A DNA stretch of 64,000 nucleotides from Sulfurimonas sp. (GTDB taxonomy: Bacteria > Campylobacterota > Campylobacteria > Campylobacterales > Sulfurimonadaceae), in NCBI GenBank assembly GCA_028684815.1, contig JAQUFE010000001.1, forward strand, positions 28,565 to 92,564, written 5' to 3'. The notes below the pieces were generated by a model that was not told where the DNA came from, did no database searches, and saw nothing but the letters and a program-made list of their open reading frames with translations. Shown here piece by piece: positions 24,213 through 32,246 of this stretch (positions within the stretch are counted from its first letter, which is position 1; every line of letters starts with the position of its first letter). Position numbers and translations under genes: made by a program.

Positions 24213-26807
24213 ATGAAAAAATATCTAAAGATAGCTTTTGTCGCAACATTAGGAGCGTTGTTAATGACGCAAGCCTTGGTAGCTGAGTCAGAGTTTCAAA
24301 AAGTTATGAAAAAGCGTGGACTGACTGAAAAAGATGCACTTGCTGCATTAAAGGTTTACAATCCTAGTGGCAAGCTTGATGAGTATTACGCATTTGTCAG
24401 TGGAGGGCAGTCAGGGCAAGTTTTAGTCTATGGTATTCCCTCTATGAGGATTTTAAAGTATATTGGAGTTTTTACTCCAGAACCATGGCAGGGCTATGGT
24501 TTTGATACAGATTCAAAAGAAATTTTAAGACAAGGTAATGTTAGAGGAAGGGAGATAAACTGGGGAGATACGCATCATCCTGCACTATCTGAGACAGATG
24601 GAAAATATGATGGAAAATATCTCTTTATAAATGACAAAGCAAATGCCAGAATTGCGGTAATCAACTTGGAATACTTTGAAACTTCCCAAATTGTAGTAAA
24701 TCCTATCTTTAAGTCTAGTCACGGGGGTGCATTTGTTACTCCTAATACAGAGTATATCCTTGATTCTTGCCAATATGCGGCTCCTTTTACAAATGACTAC
24801 TATCCTATGGAAGCTTATGAAGATGTATATAGAGGTGGAGTAACATTTTGGAAGTTTGACAAAAAACAAGGAAAGATTTTAGAAAAAGAGTCTTTTACTC
24901 TTGAATTTCCTCCATATATGCAAGACTTGACAGATGCAGGTAAGGGTGTCTCAGATGGTTGGGCATTTACAAACTCTTTTAACTCAGAACTTTATACAGG
25001 AGGCATAGAAAAAGGTCTGCCTCCATTTGAAGCTGGATGTAGCAGAAGTGATACGGATTTTTTACATGTATATAATTGGAAAAAATTGGCCGAACTTGCA
25101 AAAGATAAGAAAAATGTCAAAGTAATCAATGGACATAAAGTAATACCTATTGAAGTAGCTGTAAAAAATGATGCACTCTTCTTAATACCTGAAAATAAAT
25201 CTCCCCACGGACTTGATGTAAGTCCTGAGGGTCAACTTATTATTGTCTCTGGTAAGCTAGATACTCATGCTTCTATCTTTGATTTTAAGAAAATTTTACA
25301 TCAGATAAAAAACAGAGAGTATATTGCAAGAGATAGTTATGGTATACCAATATTGGACATGAAAAAATCTTTGCATGGACAGTTAGAACTTGGACTAGGA
25401 CATCTTCATAACTCCTTTGGTAAAGAAGATGGCATAGTCTATAGTTCTTTATATGTAGATTCTCAAATTGTAAAGTGGGATTATAAGAAACTCAAACTTA
25501 TTGACAGAGTCAATGTACACTATAATGTTGGGCATATTGAAGCTATGGAAGGAAAATCTGCAGATCCGCAGGGAGAATACCTTATCTCTCTTAATAAGCT
25601 CTCAATCGATAGATTCTTACCTGTAGGGCCATTGCATCCGCAAAACAACCAACTCATAGAAATCGGTTCAAAAAAGATGGAACTCCTCTATGATATGCCT
25701 GTTCCACTTGGAGAACCGCATCAAGCAGCTTCTATTCGTGCAAGTAAAATTCATCCAAAAGTTAGATACAACATGGGTAGCGATTCAAAAACAGGGAAAC
25801 CTCATGTCGGAAAAACGCTTGCTGGCGAAGAGCGGATTGAAAGAAAAGGAAACCATGTATATGTTTACTCTACTATGGTTCGTTCGCATATCAATCCTGA
25901 GCATATAACGGTCAATAAAGGCGATAAGGTTACTATGTACATTACCAATGTAGAAAGAGCTCAAGATGAGACACATGGCTTTACTATAGACCATCACGAT
26001 ATACATGTTTCTGCAGAACCAGGTAGAACAGTCCAAGTAGATTTTGTAGCAGATATTGAAGGAGTTTTTCCTTACTACTGTACAGAATTTTGTTCTGCTT
26101 TGCACATAGAGATGATGGGATATCTTCTAGTTAAAGATCCAAATAAAAATTATGATTGGATTCAAAAAACTAAAATAAAAGGCTTATCAGCACAAGAGTT
26201 ACAAAAAGAGTATCAGAAGATTACAGCCAACAATGATGCTACTAATAATGTTGTTGAAATGCTTTTTACATTTTTTGAAGATAAAGAGTATAAAAAATAT
26301 CCTACGGTTAAAGATCTTATAGATGATGCAAAGGATCAATATTCAAAAATAGATATTGAAAGAGAAAAAGCGATAAAAGCATATAATGAGAAAAACTTGG
26401 AAAAAGCGATTCTTTTTGAAAATATGATATGGCAATATATGATTAAAACCGCTGACTCAGCTATAAGAGCTAAAGATCTTCTTGTAACTCATTTAGCTAC
26501 TCCTAAATCTGAAAAAGCAAAAAATGGAGAAGAAGCCTTTCGTGAGGGTGGGTGCTCTGGTTGTCATGTTATTGGAAGAGTAAGCTCGGGTCCAGATTTG
26601 ATAGGTGTTCTAAAGCGACATAGAAATGCAGAACAATGGGTTGCGGAGTATATTAAAAACCCTACAAGCAAGTTTCATGAACCATATATGAAGAAGATGA
26701 TTGAGTTTTTTAATCTAAAGATGCCAAATCAAAATATGAAAGATCAAGAGATAAAAGATATCATAGAGTATTTTAAATGGATAGATAAAAACGCTGATTT
26801 GTTTTAA
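24213..26807 (+). CDS. nosZ: Nitrous oxide reductase, clade II, with C-terminal cytochrome c (cNosZ)
   Basis: An 864-aa protein counted from ATG 24213, which has AAGGA at the right distance; an ATG at 24198 is in frame but lacks this. A Sec-type signal peptide with no twin Arg marks clade II. CuZ ligand sites are all visible: H121-H122 in GDTHHP, SSHGG, SPHGLD, GLGHLH, VGHIE and GEPHQA. The CuA site is C623-xxx-C627-xxx-H631-xx-M634. A fused cytochrome c with CSGCH at 781-785 follows. It reduces N2O to N2 in the periplasm. The maturation genes nosD, nosF, nosY and nosL are not in this window; the next gene is a protease. Confidence 0.97.
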   Translation: MKKYLKIAFVATLGALLMTQALVAESEFQKVMKKRGLTEKDALAALKVYNPSGKLDEYYAFVSGGQSGQVLVYGIPSMRILKYIGVFTPEPWQGYGFDTDSKEILRQGNVRGREINWGDTHHPALSETDGKYDGKYLFINDKANARIAVINLEYFETSQIVVNPIFKSSHGGAFVTPNTEYILDSCQYAAPFTNDYYPMEAYEDVYRGGVTFWKFDKKQGKILEKESFTLEFPPYMQDLTDAGKGVSDGWAFTNSFNSELYTGGIEKGLPPFEAGCSRSDTDFLHVYNWKKLAELAKDKKNVKVINGHKVIPIEVAVKNDALFLIPENKSPHGLDVSPEGQLIIVSGKLDTHASIFDFKKILHQIKNREYIARDSYGIPILDMKKSLHGQLELGLGHLHNSFGKEDGIVYSSLYVDSQIVKWDYKKLKLIDRVNVHYNVGHIEAMEGKSADPQGEYLISLNKLSIDRFLPVGPLHPQNNQLIEIGSKKMELLYDMPVPLGEPHQAASIRASKIHPKVRYNMGSDSKTGKPHVGKTLAGEERIERKGNHVYVYSTMVRSHINPEHITVNKGDKVTMYITNVERAQDETHGFTIDHHDIHVSAEPGRTVQVDFVADIEGVFPYYCTEFCSALHIEMMGYLLVKDPNKNYDWIQKTKIKGLSAQELQKEYQKITANNDATNNVVEMLFTFFEDKEYKKYPTVKDLIDDAKDQYSKIDIEREKAIKAYNEKNLEKAILFENMIWQYMIKTADSAIRAKDLLVTHLATPKSEKAKNGEEAFREGGCSGCHVIGRVSSGPDLIGVLKRHRNAEQWVAEYIKNPTSKFHEPYMKKMIEFFNLKMPNQNMKDQEIKDIIEYFKWIDKNADLF

Positions 26808-26808
26808 T

Positions 26809-26947
26809 AATAGAACCCTCTGATTAATTTGCAAACTAGATTCCGTGTCAAGCACGGAATGACAGGATACGTGTCATTCTGAACAAACAAACCGTCATCC
26901 TGAACTTGATTAGGGGTCTAATTTTATAATTGTTCAGAACACCCAAT
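26809..26947 (+). repeat. MITE-like dispersed element, copy D
   Basis: It begins directly at the nosZ stop codon. Ends are AATAGAACCCTCTGATTAAT and TTGTTCAGAACACCCAAT. The first hairpin (ATTCCGTG/CACGGAAT, loop TCAAG) is perfect; the second is damaged (cttgattaggggtc). It contains one internal CTGAACAAACAAACCGTCAT unit. Confidence 0.88.
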
Positions 26948-27019
26948 AAAAATTATTTCCATAAAAGCCTATTTTATAGTAGAATTTTCTCTTATAATTA
27001 AAAAGTTTTAGGAGATGCG

Positions 27020-28321
27020 GTGAGGGCTATTTTTTTAGTGTTTATTTTGTTTATATCGCTTGTGGCATCTGATGCTAAGATGAGGTATGAAAAGGTTCTT
27101 TTAAATGTTGAAAAACACTATTTTAAGCCCTTTAGTAGGGATAAGCTTATATCTAAAAGTATAGAGAATCTTTTGCAAAGCACTACATATTTGACAGAAT
27201 CTGAAAATAAAAAAATAAAGCAGGAACTCTATAGAGCAAAAAGCGCAAATGTAAAGCTTGAAATTTTACTTGAGATTTTGTTAAAAAAAGGTATCTCAAA
27301 GGGCGAAATCTATGAGATGCTAATATCCTCTTGCATGGATTCACTAGATGTTCACTCCCACTATTTAAATTATGAGCAGATGCAAGAGTTAAAGATAAAA
27401 ACAGAGGGCATATTTATCGGATTAGGGATAAATTTAAACAAAGTAAACAATTCTCTTGTTGTCCAAAATATACTAAAGAACTCACCTGCATCTAAGGCGG
27501 ATATAAAGGTATCGGATGTGATACTCAAAATTGATGATGTTGCTTGTGATGGCATTTCACTGGAAGAAGCTATAGAGTCTCTTCGTAAAGATGTTGGGAA
27601 AACTGTAAAGTTAAGTATAAAAAGAGAGAGCAAACTCATAGAATTTGAGCTAAACATAGAGACTATAAAAGTAGAAACTCTAGAATTTAAGAGGTTAAGG
27701 GGGGAGATACTTTACTTTAAAATATCAAGTTTTGAAGCTAATATTGCCCAGATGGTTTCTGATAAAATAAAAGAGCACCAAAAGAGTAGCAAAGCTATTA
27801 TCTTAGATCTTAGAGGAAATCCTGGTGGGCTTGTGTCTCAGGCAGTTGAAGTAGCTGATATGTTCTTAAATAGAGGAAATATCATAACTCAAGTTGGAAG
27901 AGGAGTGAATGATAAAAAATCTTATGATGCTTCAAAAGAAAAAACACTAACTAATCTGCCTTTGGCGGTTTTAGTAGACTCTAACACCGCTTCTTCGGCT
28001 GAGATTTTAAGTGGAGCTTTGCAGATTCATCATCGTGCCACACTCTTTGGAGAGAAAACTTTTGGCAAGGGGAGCGTGGAATCACTATATGCTATAAACA
28101 AAGAAGAAGCCCTAAGCCTTACAGTTGCACACTACTTTTTAGCGGATTCAAGCACGATAGAGGGTGTTGGAATTTTGCCAGATTATGAGGTAAACACCCA
28201 AATCATTGATGGCAGAGATAAATGTTTAGCTTCAGCAGAAGAATTCCTACAAAATATAAAAAAATTTGTTAAAAAAAATCCCTCTCAGATAAGTGGTGTG
28301 TGCACTAAAGAAGGGAAATAA
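27020..28321 (+). CDS. S41-family C-terminal processing peptidase
   Basis: A 433-aa exported protease. Signal sequence about 1-17, a PDZ domain near 125-210 (GIFIGLGINLN...VVQNILKNSPASKA), and the S41 core with GNPGG (266-270), catalytic Ser325 in NTASSAE, and Lys350 in GKTFGKGS-like sequence (GEKTFGKG). The Ser-Lys spacing of 25 matches Tsp/CtpA enzymes. It trims or degrades periplasmic proteins. The start is GTG 27020 with AGGAG upstream. The last codons slightly precede the next gene, so coupling is likely. Confidence 0.92.
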   Translation: MRAIFLVFILFISLVASDAKMRYEKVLLNVEKHYFKPFSRDKLISKSIENLLQSTTYLTESENKKIKQELYRAKSANVKLEILLEILLKKGISKGEIYEMLISSCMDSLDVHSHYLNYEQMQELKIKTEGIFIGLGINLNKVNNSLVVQNILKNSPASKADIKVSDVILKIDDVACDGISLEEAIESLRKDVGKTVKLSIKRESKLIEFELNIETIKVETLEFKRLRGEILYFKISSFEANIAQMVSDKIKEHQKSSKAIILDLRGNPGGLVSQAVEVADMFLNRGNIITQVGRGVNDKKSYDASKEKTLTNLPLAVLVDSNTASSAEILSGALQIHHRATLFGEKTFGKGSVESLYAINKEEALSLTVAHYFLADSSTIEGVGILPDYEVNTQIIDGRDKCLASAEEFLQNIKKFVKKNPSQISGVCTKEGK

Positions 28322-28322
28322 A

Positions 28323-30113
28323 ATGTTTAAAAGCTTGATGCTTTTTCTATTTTTACTACTTTGGTTTTTACTAGCTCAGACTTCCTCATGTTTAGTCTTT
28401 CTCTTCTATCTCTTTGCCCTCACGCCTCTTTTAATGCTCTCTCTTATAGAGATGCCACTTATAAGAAAGAGGGCGGTTGCAACTGCACTGTTTCACGAGA
28501 GTAGTTCACTCTTTAGCATCTTTAAGAGTGTTTGGTTAAATCTCCTTATCTCTCTAGCTATCGCTTTTGTTGTAGTTACTTTGATGTTGGTTAGTAGTCT
28601 CTACTTTGAGGGAACTGTTTTTTTCATCTTGGGTTTGGATATCTTTGTGCTTTGGGGAATCTATGCTAAAACAAAAAAGTATCTAAGAGTAAGGGTTAAA
28701 GAGGAGTTTTTGTTTGCCATCTCTAGGAGGTGGAGCATCTATCTAAACACGCTTTTTTTAATTTTAGTCTTTGCCATTTATGCTTTTTTTACTACCCCAA
28801 GTATTGAGATAAAACTCTTTAACTGCGAGATATTAAATTTTATATCAACAAATCTAAGATATAAAGAACTCTTAGAATACAAGCTTATAAGCACATCCAT
28901 AGGAGCATTTGGTAGTGCAGGTAGCATCTACTTTTGGATACTCTATCTACTTCTGTCTCAAAGTATTTTTGCTTGGGCTTACTCAAGATTACTTTTTTCT
29001 TTTGAATCAATAGATGCCATCTTAAAGACAAAAGATAGAAACAAAAACTACTTTTTATTTGGCTTTATCTTAACGATAATCTTGCTTTTTATAATAAGTT
29101 CAAGCATAAACTATCTCTATGAAAAGCATCATATTCAAAAGTCTCAAGAAAAGATTGACAGACTTTATAAAGAAGTAGATAGGGTTATAGATGCAAAGCT
29201 TAGCTCGTCTGAGATGCTGTTGCTTGAAAATATAGATGCCAATATAGATGAGCAAATAGATGCTGCTTTTGTCGATGTTTATTCTGGAGTTCCTGCACTT
29301 AGTGCATACTACTACTCCATAAAAGGTGAGTATAGTAGGATTTTTTTAAAGGGTTATAGTCTCTATTGTGAATATAAAAATGACTACTTAGCACCATTTT
29401 ACAACCAGTATCTGCCACAAAAATTCCAGCTTAAAGATTGTAATACAGAGGCTTTAGAAGATGAGATAGAGTCAAAGATAAACTACTATCTCTTCTCTGT
29501 AAACAACTTCTCTATGAAGGTTGATGAAGCATCAAACAAGATTGACTCAAGTATAAAAAAATCTATGCTAGATTTTGAGAGTGAGCTAGAGAATAGCATC
29601 CGTAAAGTTGAGCTAAATCATGAGCTAGAGTTAGAGACTTTGGATGTAAACTTTAGAGATATATTTGAAGCAAACTCTAGAGATATGGCTAAAAAAGGAC
29701 TTAGCGCTACGGGAACCCTGCTTATAGGAAGTGCCATCTCAAAGAGCATAATGTCTAAAATGCTACTAAAGTTTGGAGCAAAGGGCGCTGTAAAAGCTTC
29801 GTCTTTTTTTGGTGCTTCTATGGGTGGGATTGCACTTTGTGCACCTAGTGGCCCGTGGGCTCTGCTTTGTGGGGTTGTCACTGGAACTGCTAGTTGGGTT
29901 GGAGTTGATGCGGCTATGACTGAGGTCGATCAAGCTTTTAATGAGGAGGACTTTAAAAAGAGTGTGGTTTTGATGATAGATGCACAAAAAAACTCTCTAA
30001 AAAACCTTATGAAAGACTCTTACAAAGAGTGGGTAAAAAAACTCTTTAAAGAGCTAAGAGATGATGCAAACAAACTAAAATCTCCATACGAGCAGAGCTT
30101 TTCTAAGGGTTGA
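28323..30113 (+). CDS. Large multi-pass membrane protein, unknown function
   Basis: A 596-aa protein counted from ATG 28323, which has AAGGGA upstream; the in-frame start 30 nt earlier lies inside the protease gene. TM helices lie near 5-40, 75-120, 140-160, 195-225 and 250-270. A long charged helical region follows (about 275-440), then a Gly/Ala-rich hydrophobic hairpin (ASSFFGASMGGIALCAP...GVVTGTASWVGVDAA) and a helical tail. No family recognised. The last 23 codons are repeated almost exactly 3.48 kb downstream, on the far side of the cassette. Confidence 0.75.
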   Translation: MFKSLMLFLFLLLWFLLAQTSSCLVFLFYLFALTPLLMLSLIEMPLIRKRAVATALFHESSSLFSIFKSVWLNLLISLAIAFVVVTLMLVSSLYFEGTVFFILGLDIFVLWGIYAKTKKYLRVRVKEEFLFAISRRWSIYLNTLFLILVFAIYAFFTTPSIEIKLFNCEILNFISTNLRYKELLEYKLISTSIGAFGSAGSIYFWILYLLLSQSIFAWAYSRLLFSFESIDAILKTKDRNKNYFLFGFILTIILLFIISSSINYLYEKHHIQKSQEKIDRLYKEVDRVIDAKLSSSEMLLLENIDANIDEQIDAAFVDVYSGVPALSAYYYSIKGEYSRIFLKGYSLYCEYKNDYLAPFYNQYLPQKFQLKDCNTEALEDEIESKINYYLFSVNNFSMKVDEASNKIDSSIKKSMLDFESELENSIRKVELNHELELETLDVNFRDIFEANSRDMAKKGLSATGTLLIGSAISKSIMSKMLLKFGAKGAVKASSFFGASMGGIALCAPSGPWALLCGVVTGTASWVGVDAAMTEVDQAFNEEDFKKSVVLMIDAQKNSLKNLMKDSYKEWVKKLFKELRDDANKLKSPYEQSFSKG

Positions 30114-30135
30114 TTTCACTCTTGATGATACCAAT
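30045..30135 (+). repeat. Left direct repeat flanking the cassette
   Basis: This segment, from TTTAAAGAGCTAAGAGATGA to about 30135, matches 33525-33614 with few differences. It covers the end of the membrane protein gene and a short remnant of the trpA 3' end (minus-strand codons for IIKSEINP). Beyond 30135 similarity to trpA fades. Confidence 0.8.
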
Positions 30136-30160
30136 CAATAGCTTTCTTAGTGCAATTATT

Positions 30161-30730
30161 TTATCGTATAAAAAGCGACCGATTTGGCAGATTCAATGGT
30201 ATAGTTGGGAATGAAGTGGTTTTTTCAGGCATAACTACAAGAATATATCCGTAAGTCTCTTCATTCCACCATTGGAAAAACTCTTTTTTAGTTTGGACAT
30301 AATAACCAAAACTCGGATCGAGGATACTTACAAAATCTCCGTCATGATTCATAACTACAATAAAATGGGCGTAGTTTTCTCGATTGTCAATACGAGCGAT
30401 AACGGGAACTTTTAGAGATTCGAATATAGCGGTATCAATTTTGTAACCAGAAGCGTTAAATCCAAACTCTTTAGAAATTTTCGCCATTTCTAAAAAGCTC
30501 AACATGTCGGTAGTAGATGTTTTGTCAAGAACTTGTTTTTCTCCGATTTGTTCCCCATAGAGATTCATAATCGTTGCCAATGCCGATGCACCACATGAGA
30601 GTTCGTAATTCTGTAACACAGTACCTTTGAGCTTTAAAGTTGAAAAAGGAGTTACTTTAAAATTTGTGTTTTCATTCGCACTTAGCGATAATGCGATGAA
30701 AAAAAGTAGCCGAATCAAAACTTGTGCCAT
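30161..30730 (-). CDS. Periplasmic C39-type cysteine peptidase
   Basis: A 189-aa protein with a signal sequence (about 1-18) and a C39 peptidase domain but no ABC transporter. Residues expected for catalysis are present: Gln40 (oxyanion), Cys46 in YELSCGASALATIMNLYG, His122 in NYAHFIVV, Asp138 in ILDPSFG. C39 peptidases cut after double-glycine leaders. Usually the domain is fused to an exporter in the inner membrane; a stand-alone exported form recalls FapD of the functional amyloid pathway. It overlaps the beta-barrel gene by 16 nt, so the two are translated together. Confidence 0.85.
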   Translation of the reverse strand: MAQVLIRLLFFIALSLSANENTNFKVTPFSTLKLKGTVLQNYELSCGASALATIMNLYGEQIGEKQVLDKTSTTDMLSFLEMAKISKEFGFNASGYKIDTAIFESLKVPVIARIDNRENYAHFIVVMNHDGDFVSILDPSFGYYVQTKKEFFQWWNEETYGYILVVMPEKTTSFPTIPLNLPNRSLFIR

Positions 30731-31569
30731 AAGGAGATGGAGAGAATAGAATCTGGCGATTTGGATGATCCGCCCATAGTACTTGAAACTGCTAAAGAGT
30801 TTTTAGTGTTGAGTGAATATGTTGCACCGATATTAAAAGTCGAAATCATAGCACTATTAGAATAAGCAACACCATCGATTTTCGTTTCAGTTTGATAGCG
30901 TTGCTCCGTTCCTATATCTAGAGCAATTTTTGGGCTTAAAATGATTGAAAAATCAAGTCCGACTGAGAATGCGTTGCCGTTGTCTATATTGTAATCAGCT
31001 ATTTCTTTAGAACCGTTATATATGGCTCCTACGGACACAGTTGAAATGACGGGGTCGGAATAATTTCGAAAAGCAAGCTTTGCAGAAAAAGAGTTTACAT
31101 AAATATTTTTAGTACTCTCAAGATAACGCTCTTTTTGGTAAATAGAAGCTTGCAACGTCAAATAAGGTTTAAAATCGTAGATTGCATCAAATGAATAAGT
31201 CCCTCCAATCCATAACGAATCAAAATCTGTTGAGTTTTCATGTCCATATAGGTTTAAAATATCATAGTATTCACGCCGTTTGATGCTACCTGTTGCTGTT
31301 ACCATAGCATCAAAATTTTCCGTTAGATCATATAAAAACGTTTGTTGCAAACTAAATATTTTTACATCTTGCCAATACTTTCCCTCATTCTCCACTATAA
31401 GATCGGGATAGGTTCTAAAAGAATTGGAACTGCCACTTGAAAGCGATTGAAATGTGGTAACACTTCTAAGTCCTTGTTGATTTTTAAACATTGAATCCAG
31501 CGTAACTGGATCAGAAGCAAATACAATAGTTGTGCATACTAATAGTGGTAATAGATATTTTTTTAACAT
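30715..31569 (-). CDS. Outer-membrane beta-barrel protein (FapF-like or porin-like)
   Basis: A 284-aa protein with a signal peptide (about 1-18, ending VFA-SDP), followed by alternating amphipathic strands throughout (FLYDLTENFDAMVTATGSIK, SLWIGGTYSFDAIYDFKPYL, TFNIGATYSLNTKNSLAVSS) and the C-terminal Phe (SISLWHKF) that marks outer-membrane barrels for BAM. I count about 12 strand-like segments. It lacks the long N-terminal coiled coil of Pseudomonas FapF. Context suggests an export pore for the 156-aa upstream product. Confidence 0.75.
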   Translation of the reverse strand: MLKKYLLPLLVCTTIVFASDPVTLDSMFKNQQGLRSVTTFQSLSSGSSNSFRTYPDLIVENEGKYWQDVKIFSLQQTFLYDLTENFDAMVTATGSIKRREYYDILNLYGHENSTDFDSLWIGGTYSFDAIYDFKPYLTLQASIYQKERYLESTKNIYVNSFSAKLAFRNYSDPVISTVSVGAIYNGSKEIADYNIDNGNAFSVGLDFSIILSPKIALDIGTEQRYQTETKIDGVAYSNSAMISTFNIGATYSLNTKNSLAVSSTMGGSSKSPDSILSISLWHKF

Positions 31570-31596
31570 TTATTCTTCTTTTGTGATTTGATATAA

Positions 31597-31620
31597 ACAT
31601 CACCGAAGTATCGGTGATGT
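31597..31620 (-). terminator. Intra-operon hairpin between precursor and barrel genes
   Basis: ACATCACCGA (31597-31606), loop AGTA, TCGGTGATGT (31611-31620): a perfect 10-bp GC-containing stem just after the precursor gene. On the minus strand it is followed by TTTATAT, a weak T run. It could end most transcripts after the precursor gene, giving much substrate and little machinery. Confidence 0.6.
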
Positions 31621-31648
31621 AAATTTTTAATCTTTTACAATTTAGTAA

Positions 31649-32119
31649 TTAGATTGCAGAAAGATTATTGAGTACCGTATTGAGGTAAGGTGAAAGGATT
31701 CCATATGTTGTTGGATTCGTAACCACAGGTGCCGGTGCCCATATATAAAGATAATTTCTATATACCTTAGTTGGGGGAGTGTTTTTTGGTGTTGTGTGCC
31801 CTGCAAGGTATACATTATACCCGCTACTAAGTGTACTACCGTATTTTTCAGCGATAATCCAGAGATTTTGTCCTTGGTAAGTTTCGCTTACATAACCCCA
31901 TGTTTGTTTCATTGTTGGACTTGCAATATTTTTGTCCATATACACATATGAACCAGCAACAACATTTTTCATTTCATCATCATTAAGTGCAACAGCAGCC
32001 GATTCTTCGGCAGAAATAACACCACCTGTTGCTAATGCGAGGAGATTGGATTCGGCTGAAAAAGCCGAAACGGACAAGAGAAAAGAAGCCAATAGTGTCT
32101 TAAAGAACACTTTTTGCAT
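31649..32119 (-). CDS. Sec-exported precursor protein with internal double-glycine-type leader motif
   Basis: A 156-aa protein. Residues 1-21 are a Sec signal peptide (ending SAFSA). After a short acidic stretch comes L45-N-D-D-E49-M50-K-N-V53-V-A55-G56, which fits LSxxELxxIxGG with correct spacing of Leu(-12), Glu(-8), hydrophobic (-7), Val(-4) and Gly(-1); only -2 is Ala. Cleavage after Gly56 would release a 100-aa Tyr/Gly/Pro-rich product with no Cys (SYVYMDKNIAS start, NNLSAI end). First gene of the cassette operon, upstream of a barrel protein and a C39 peptidase. RBS AGGAG lies 7 nt before the ATG. No homologue recognised. Confidence 0.75.
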   Translation of the reverse strand: MQKVFFKTLLASFLLSVSAFSAESNLLALATGGVISAEESAAVALNDDEMKNVVAGSYVYMDKNIASPTMKQTWGYVSETYQGQNLWIIAEKYGSTLSSGYNVYLAGHTTPKNTPPTKVYRNYLYIWAPAPVVTNPTTYGILSPYLNTVLNNLSAI

Positions 32120-32246
32120 AATACAGCTCCTATTTAATCTAATGTTAGTCTGTTTTCAAGAATATCGATTATTACCAACGGTAAATGTTCTTGAATGTTG
32201 TATTGTGCAAATAATATTCTTAAATAAAACATATTTTTTATAATTT

